Assembly (NCBI RefSeq): GCF_001659605.2
Contig: NC_035164.2
Span: 4,481,870-4,545,869 of the forward strand
Length of the DNA: 64,000 bases
Direction of reading: 5' to 3'
DNA from: Manihot esculenta
Lineage: Eukaryota; Streptophyta; Magnoliopsida; Malpighiales; Euphorbiaceae
The notes below the pieces were generated by a model, which saw nothing but the letters and a program-made list of their open reading frames with translations, was not told the DNA's origin and made no database searches. This document shows, in pieces, positions 57,231 through 64,000 of this stretch (positions within the stretch are counted from its first letter, which is position 1; each line of letters begins with the position of its first letter). The position numbers and the translations under genes were made by a program.

Positions 57231-59678
57231 TGTAACAGCCCGGAAACCGATACCCCTCTGTAACGGCCCGAACCGCCACCGGCGCTAGGATCCAGATCGG
57301 CTTAAGGCCGCCGGGACCCGTAGCAAGCCAACATACATACTATTACCTGGTAAAATCCCATGCACGAACAAAAACTTTAACATAAAACCTGTAAAACTGA
57401 ACATACACCAAGCTTGATCCGTATGCTACAACATAACTGTGAACATAAACTTTCCCATGCTAGAGCCCTCATCACTTGATCTAGCTGGGTCAACATTACA
57501 TACAACAAGCCTGGTTCTCAACTCAACATTTTAAAACATTACATAACCATGCTTCAACAGGGATTAACCAGTCTATAGGGCCAAGCACACTCTAATCCAT
57601 AAACATAAACTCTACTATCAGTTACATACATTATCTCAAATTACATTACATCAACTTATGTTACATGTCCACTTCTAAAACTACTAAACTGATACATAAA
57701 CATAAACTATTACATAAAACACACGTCTCTTAATCTTTACCCTGCTGACTTCTGAGCTCTGACTTAAACCTGCAAACCTGGGGTTAGGGGAAAGGGGTGA
57801 GCTAAAAAGCCCAGTGAGTAGAAACAGAGAAAACAGTTCATTAATTATGATTTCATTTTACTAAAAACATTTACTTTAATTCCTCCATTTTTAGGTATAT
57901 TATTATTCATTTAACTTCTTCTTTCTTTCTTATTCATGCTTTCATGAAATGCGTCATAACACAGAGAAATCACATAATCTTGTCCGTCTCGGGGCTTATG
58001 CAAGATTTACTCCCCACGGACCCTGGTTTCTGAGAGTCTGACTTTTTGCATGCATCTTTCCTCTCAGAGGATGGACATGACATCAAAAATCCCTCTGTCG
58101 GTGCCCGGCTCCCCCATAGGAGCTCACAAAGGCCTGTAATATACATGACATGGTGTCTGGTCCACAGAGAGCTCACATGGACTTTCCTACATGTACTTGT
58201 CCGGCTCTCAAAGGACTAAGACAAGACTCGTGACAGATATGGGCTATTGAAGTCGCCTCGGTCCACCCTACCTCAACATCAACATGAAATAATGCAATGC
58301 AACATATTCGTGAACTAGTGCAATCAACCTGCTATACATAATTATGATGCATGCTCATGCTTTAGGCATTAGATTTTGTGCATAAAAGATTAAGTTTAGT
58401 TCTACTCACCTCCTGGCAGACGTTGACTGACTCTGCAACTGCTAGCACTACTGGCCTCCTCGGTCTCTCGGGTCCGATCCTACACAGGTGGACTCGAATG
58501 AGGTGCCAAACACCTTCTAACAACTCATAAACAACTCCCCAAAAACCCCTCTAAACATCACTTAAACATGCATGGAAAACACCCAAGAAACGGCTGGACA
58601 GGGCACTTTCGGCGGCACCTTCGGCGGCCGAAAGTCCCTTCCAGAGACGAAACTCGGGTAAGTTCGGCGGCAGGTTCGGCGGCCGAAACCCCTGGACAGA
58701 AACGAAAGTCCCTCCTTCGGGGGCACGTTCGGCAGCCGAAAGGCTGCCTCCCATGCAGGTTCGGCGGCCGAAACTCCTTTCGGCGGCCGAACCTGGTCCC
58801 CTCTGGACAACAGGTCCGATTCTGCCAAGCCAAAAACTAAACTCAAATATACCCAAATCCTCTCATACTCTCTCCCAATCATGCATACTCACTCCCACAA
58901 GCATAAAGGAGCATAAACTAACATAAACTCCTCAACACAAACATCACATAACATACATTGGGTATAAAACCCACATAAACCTTAAACATGCATTTTCTAC
59001 CCAAACTTAACCATCAAACTCTATAAAACTTACTTAAAACTTCATTAAACATAAGGAAAAGCAAGGATCTACACTAACCTCTTTGAGATCGAGGGTGGTG
59101 TGACCCCTAACTCGGAGGTGTGGAGAATCCAAGCTCCAAAAGCTCCAAGCTCCCAAAACTCCTTTTAAGCTTTAAATCTTCAAACACAAGGGTAGAAATC
59201 ATGAAAAACTTGAGAGATGGGTAGAGAAAACACGAAAATGACCAAAGGAAGGCATACACTCACCTGAGCTCGAGAATGGGGAGAAAACTCACCCATTTCC
59301 GATCTGAGGGCCCTTTATAGGTGGCCTGGTCGAAGACCTTCGGCAGCCTAACGTGCCCCCTAAACTCATGCATGTTCGGCGGCCGAACTTGACTTTCGGC
59401 GGCCGAACCTTAGCTCGTTCAAACAAGACTTTCGGAGGCCAAAGGCGCTCCCGAAGCCTTCCCATGTTCGGCGGCCGAACTTCACTTTCGGCGGCCGAAC
59501 CTGGCACTTGCCTCCTTGGTCTTTTTCTCTTCAAAACTCAATTTATTTCCTTTTAAAACCATGAAATCATGTGAAAAACATTTTAGAAAACACATTTTAC
59601 CCCTTCTAGAGAGATCCAACACCTTAGATTCCGCCGGAAGGCAGGAATCCCGATGCCGGATTCTAGCCGGGTATTACA
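57231..59678 (-). repeat. 3' LTR of the minus-strand element
   Basis: Read on -, it starts TGTAATACCCGGCTAGAATC and ends GGCTGTTACA. It has palindromes upstream of its TATA region (59374-59510) and a second cluster (58608-58795). Its last 28 bp extend beyond a second LTR-like end (CCGTTACA at about 57259). It is a different subfamily from the LTRs at 47221 and 54813, but clearly related. Confidence 0.9.
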
Positions 59679-59692
59679 TTCTACCCCCCTTA
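59679..59692 (-). promoter_or_regulatory. Polypurine tract of the minus-strand element
   Basis: On - it reads TAAGGGGGGTAGAA, directly before the LTR start at 59678. A conserved TTCGGGGACGAATG lies just upstream, as in the intact element (54780-54795). Confidence 0.85.
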
Positions 59693-60040
59693 CAAAAACA
59701 TTCGTCCCCGAATGTTAAAACAACAAACACAAGCATGCAAGCAAGCAAGTGGATCCTAAAGCTTCTCTCCAAAGAGAGACACCAAACGCTGGAGTAAGAA
59801 CTCCCAGGTTCCTAAACTCCACAAGCTTCTGCTGCGCTACTCTGATCCTTCTCTATCTTCCTCCTTCTCTGCTCTTACTCTTCTCTTCTCATCTTTACTA
59901 ACTGGCTTCTTCTCACTACTAACCCAAAACTAACTCTAACTCTCACAGGTAATACCCGAATTTCAGATCTATCTGGGAAAACAAACAGCTCCTACTAGCT
60001 GTCCCAATAGATCATCCATCCTACATGGGAATACCTGCCC

Positions 60041-60695
60041 TTGGTAGTGACCTTGTTTAACCGCTTACAGTCGTTACAAAGTCTCAAGGATTCATCCTTC
60101 GTTTCCCACAACCATACTGGAGCAATCCAGAGTGAGGTACTAGGTCGGACAAAACCCCTTGTTTACCAAGTCTCGCCTCTACTCTACTGCTACCTCTCTC
60201 TATGCAGGCGCCATCCTATAGGGAAGGGTAGAAATGGTTCTGCGTCCAGACACCACTCCTATACCAAACTCTAACTCCCTGACAGATGGTAAACCTGACA
60301 ACTCGCCTGGGAAGACATCTAAGAACCCTCTCTCTAACAACTGGCACTGAGGCTGGTTCCCCAACCTGACTGCTAACTCTCCAGCAAGAACTAGAACCCT
60401 CTGACAACCCCTCCTACGCACCCTATGAGCCCGACAGGCTGACATCAAACTTCTAGGCAACCTACACTGTCCCCTCATAAGACTACCTCTGACCCATCCT
60501 GTCCTCTGAACCTGGCCACCTAGTCTCTACGGACCAAGATAGCACCACAAGTAGAAACCCAATCCATTCCGAGAGTGACGTCTGAACATTTAAGTCCAAG
60601 ACCTCAAAATCGGGTGGATGGATTCTACCCTCAGTTGACACCTGAACTGAACCGGCAGACTGACTCTGCCTCAGATGGATCACGCTTGGGTCCAC
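60041..60695 (-). pseudogene. Protease/reverse transcriptase remnants of the minus-strand element
   Basis: 60695-60483 on - resembles the C-terminal part of the aspartic protease region (FEVLDLNVQTSLSEWIGFL versus the intact copy's protease region) but lacks the active-site segment. 60478-60200 matches the linker and start of reverse transcriptase (FLDVFPGELSGLP, LPYRMAPA). After that, only scraps around 60040-60150 remain. Stops and frameshifts break all of it. Confidence 0.75.
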
Positions 60696-60802
60696 TGACC
60701 CTGAGAGTACACTCTAGCCCAGAAGTTATCAACCCAACCCCTTGACGACTCTTTAGAGTAACTAAGGAAAGAGAAATACCAAGGTTCACAAAAGCATGCA
60801 CA

Positions 60803-61570
60803 TCAGAACATCAAAGTGAGCGTACCTGACACCACCGTGTTCGATGTGTCTGCCTCCTGCTGAGCCTGGACGAAGATCCGAGCCGGAGCTGACGGACCTC
60901 CTCTAAGGGAACCTGCTGAAGAAGAGGCTGCCCCTCTCCCTCTGCCTCGACCACTAGCCTGAAACATGGTTTGAGCTGCTGGCTGAGACTGTACTAACCG
61001 GGGTACAGTAGGACATTCACGTGCTATGTGTCCTTCCTGTTCACACCTGTAACAAGCTGTCGTCCCAACCCGACAGACTCCCTTGTGCGGCCTTCCGCAC
61101 CTCAAGCACCTTGAACTGCCCGAGCCAGAGCTTGAACCACCAAAACCCAAACTAGCCTTCAGATTCTGCCAAAACTTCTTCTGCGACTTCCTGAGACCTC
61201 TCTTCCATTTCTTACCTCTCGTGGCAGCTGTACTCAGAGTGGAGGGATCAATCCCTCCTGAACCTGAAATCCTAGAATCCTGAGTCTGAGCATCCTCCTG
61301 AGAATCTCCCATACCTTCTTCAGGTACTCTGACTCCCATACTGACATCCCTTCTCTGAACATCTGACTCTACTTCCCTCATACTAGCTGACATCCTTCTT
61401 GGAGCCATCGCTTCTCTGCTTGCATCAAAAGACCTTCCAGGGTCCCTTGATGTTTCCCATCTGCTAACTCCCCAAGACTGCGCTCTTGGCAGAGTTGGGG
61501 GAAAGGTGTCCATACCTTCCCTCTCAGATGGAACTCCTGTCGATTCCACAGATCGACGAGCACCTCGCAT
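60803..61570 (-). CDS. Shortened Gag of the minus-strand element, capsid domain deleted
   Basis: The frame starts at ATG 61570 (MRGARR, matching MRGTRR of the intact element), just after a conserved TTCTTCAG acceptor (61581), and runs 255 residues to 60803. The acidic N-terminal part joins directly to SGGIDPSTLS and the basic segment, then two Cys/His knuckles (CLRCGRPHKGVC and CYRCEQEGHIAREC) and an Arg/Gly-rich stretch. Relative to the intact gag, about 270 residues are missing, i.e. the proline-rich and capsid-like parts. The frame is otherwise open, so a nucleic-acid-binding protein could still be made. Confidence 0.7.
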   Translation of the reverse strand: MRGARRSVESTGVPSEREGMDTFPPTLPRAQSWGVSRWETSRDPGRSFDASREAMAPRRMSASMREVESDVQRRDVSMGVRVPEEGMGDSQEDAQTQDSRISGSGGIDPSTLSTAATRGKKWKRGLRKSQKKFWQNLKASLGFGGSSSGSGSSRCLRCGRPHKGVCRVGTTACYRCEQEGHIARECPTVPRLVQSQPAAQTMFQASGRGRGRGAASSSAGSLRGGPSAPARIFVQAQQEADTSNTVVSGTLTLMF

Positions 61571-61902
61571 TCTGGCTCCTCTGAAGAACAACACACAAGC
61601 ATACAATCCATCATCAACATCATACGGTCCATGTGGAAACACATGAACCTACATCATACATACATAGCATACATAACATGTCATACATCATAGCATTTAT
61701 GCACATGCATGAAATCATGGCATATCACATCATCATAGCAAGACAGGACTCGACATCCTATCCTAGTGGACATGCTCTTACTCTTAATCTCTCTTAATGT
61801 GCTTGCCCTACTAACACAACCTCTATGACAACCTCTTTCCGATGTGAGATATCTCAAATCCCTGAGCACATCGCTCAACACATCGTACTCTTGAGGCCCT
61901 AA

Positions 61903-61914
61903 GCTCTGATACCA
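61903..61914 (-). promoter_or_regulatory. Primer-binding site of the minus-strand element
   Basis: GCTCTGATACCA on + is TGGTATCAGAGC on -, three bases from the LTR border at 61918. Confidence 0.92.
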
Positions 61915-61917
61915 TTC

Positions 61918-63994
61918 TGTAACAGCCCGGAAACCGATACCCCTCTGTAACGGCCCGAACCGCCACCGGCGCTAGGATCCAGATCGGCTTAAGGCCGCCG
62001 GGACCCGTAGCAAGCCAACATACATACTATTACCTGGTAAAATCCCATGCACGAACAAAAACTTTAACATAAAACCTGTAAAACTGAACATACACCAAGC
62101 TTGATCCGTATGCTACAACATAACTGTGAACATAAACTTTCCCATGCTAGAGCCCTCATCACTTGATCTAGCTGGGTCAACATTACATACAACAAGCCTG
62201 GTTCTCAACTCAACATTTTAAAACATTACATAACCATGCTTCAACAGGGATTAACCAGTCTATAGGGCCAAGCACACTCTAATCCATAAACATAAACTCT
62301 ACTATCAGTTACATACATTATCTCAAATTACATTACATCAACTTATGTTACATGTCCACTTCTAAAACTACTAAACTGATACATAAACATAAACTATTAC
62401 ATAAAACACACGTCTCTTAATCTTTACCCTGCTGACTTCTGAGCTCTGACTTAAACCTGCAAACCTGGGGTTAGGGGAAAGGGGTGAGCTAAAAAGCCCA
62501 GTGAGTAGAAACAGAGAAAACAGTTCATTAATTATGATTTCATTTTACTAAAAACATTTACTTTAATTCCTCCATTTTTAGGTATATTATTATTCATTTA
62601 ACTTCTTCTTTCTTTCTTATTCATGCTTTCATGAAATGCGTCATAACACAGAGAAATCACATAATCTTGTCCGTCTCGGGGCTTATGCAAGATTTACTCC
62701 CCACGGACCCTGGTTTCTGAGAGTCTGACTTTTTGCATGCATCTTTCCTCTCAGAGGATGGACATGACATCAAAAATCCCTCTGTCGGTGCCCGGCTCCC
62801 CCATAGGAGCTCACAAAGGCCTGTAATATACATGACATGGTGTCTGGTCCACAGAGAGCTCACATGGACTTTCCTACATGTACTTGTCCGGCTCTCAAAG
62901 GACTAAGACAAGACTCGTGACAGATATGGGCTATTGAAGTCGCCTCGGTCCACCCTACCTCAACATCAACATGAAATAATGCAATGCAACATATTCGTGA
63001 ACTAGTGCAATCAACCTGCTATACATAATTATGATGCATGCTCATGCTTTAGGCATTAGATTTTGTGCATAAAAGATTAAGTTTAGTTCTACTCACCTCC
63101 TGGCAGACGTTGACTGACTCTGCAACTGCTAGCACTACTGGCCTCCTCGGTCTCTCGGGTCCGATCCTACACAGGTGGACTCGAATGAGGTGCCAAACAC
63201 CTTCTAACAACTCATAAACAACTCCCCAAAAACCCCTCTAAACATCACTTAAACATGCATGGAAAACACCCAAGAAACGGCTGGACAGGGCACTTTCGGC
63301 GGCACCTTCGGCGGCCGAAAGTCCCTTCCAGAGACGAAACTCGGGTAAGTTCGGCGGCAGGTTCGGCGGCCGAAACCCCTGGACAGAAACGAAAGTCCCT
63401 CCTTCGGGGGCACGTTCGGCAGCCGAAAGGCTGCCTCCCATGCAGGTTCGGCGGCCGAAACTCCTTTCGGCGGCCGAACCTAGTCCCCTCTGGACAACAG
63501 GTCCGATTCTGCCAAGCCAAAAACTAAACTCAAATATACCCAAATCCTCTCATACTCTCTCCCAATCATGCATACTCACTCCCACAAGCATAAAGGAGCA
63601 TAAACTAACATAAACTCCTCAACACAAACATCACATAACATACATTGGGTATAAAACCCACATAAACCTTAAACATGCATTTTCTACCCAAACTTAACCA
63701 TCAAACTCTATAAAACTTACTTAAAACTTCATTAAACATAAGGAAAAGCAAGGATCTACACTAACCTCTTTGAGATCGAGGGTGGTGTGACCCCTAACTC
63801 GGAGGTGTGGAGAATCCAAGCTCCAAAAGCTCCAAGCTCCCAAAACTCCTTTTAAGCTTTAAATCTTCAAACACAAGGGTAGAAATCATGAAAAACTTGA
63901 GAGATGGGTAGAGAAAACACGAAAATGACCAAAGGAAGGCATACACTCACCTGAGCTCGAGAATGGGGAGAAAACTCACCCATTTCCGATCTGA
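61918..63994 (-). repeat. 5' LTR of the minus-strand element (cut by window end)
   Basis: It aligns with 57231-59307 at a constant offset of 4687, with one mismatch found and no indel. About 371 bp of the LTR lies beyond the window. Confidence 0.95.
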
Positions 63995-64000
63995 GGGCCC

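Larger units (their letters stand above)
57231..63994 (-). mobile_element. Internally deleted, non-autonomous gypsy element, minus strand (continues past the window)
   Basis: 3' LTR 57231-59678 (2448 bp), internal region 59679-61917 (only 2239 bp), 5' LTR 61918 to the window end (2077 bp seen). Primer-binding site and polypurine tract are in place. The two LTRs differ at one position I can see (58794 G versus 63481 A), so it is younger than its intact neighbour. Gag lacks its capsid region, and reverse transcriptase, RNase H and integrase are almost all gone, so movement would need proteins in trans. Left flank AATTT (57226-57230) is the presumed TSD. Confidence 0.9.

Overview
This window is plant nuclear DNA. 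It is AT-rich, has genes split by GT-AG introns, and is filled with retrotransposons. The stearoyl-ACP desaturase it encodes has the same length (396 aa) and almost the same sequence as the castor bean enzyme, so a Euphorbiaceae genome is likely. Cassava (Manihot) or a close relative is my best guess, but this was not tested by any search.

Three host genes are supported. (1) A TRM32-like protein on + (10634-13954, four coding exons, 897 aa, C-terminal DUF4378). (2) A plastid stearoyl-ACP 9-desaturase on - (19768-15077, three exons, 396 aa), which converges on the first gene. (3) An IQ67-domain (IQD13/14-like) calmodulin-binding protein on - (34756-30993, five coding exons, 534 aa, plus an upstream 5'-UTR exon). 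They are not a pathway unit. TRM and IQD proteins are both microtubule/cortex-associated families and the desaturase is housekeeping lipid metabolism.

The rest is mostly mobile DNA. 1-10000 holds a decayed LINE, MITEs and a broken Ty3/gypsy remnant. 20000-30800 holds a Mutator-type MITE with its target duplication, a solo LTR with a perfect 5-bp target duplication, and a decayed Ty1/copia element on -. 36000-45500 holds a second solo LTR of the same family (again with a perfect target duplication), a 1.4-kb long-TIR element with a 9-bp target duplication (MULE-like), copia fragments and several tandem repeats.

45500-63994 is a nest. An old gypsy remnant is split by an intact 9.8-kb chromodomain-type (Tekay/Del-like) Ty3/gypsy element (47221-57038, TSD ATAGA, uninterrupted gag-pol, LTRs with about 7 mismatches in 2226 bp). 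Next to it is an internally deleted relative on - (57231 to beyond the window end) whose two LTRs differ at one position over about 2.08 kb.

The most interesting signals are in these LTRs. Imperfect palindromes of the form TTCGGCNGCCGAA, containing a GCC-box core, are stacked just upstream of the LTR TATA box. A gene-like set of splice sites is conserved between the two LTR subfamilies, including a 3' splice site just before the gag start. The same palindrome module also forms a 110-bp tandem array in an otherwise unrelated repeat at 43971-45413.
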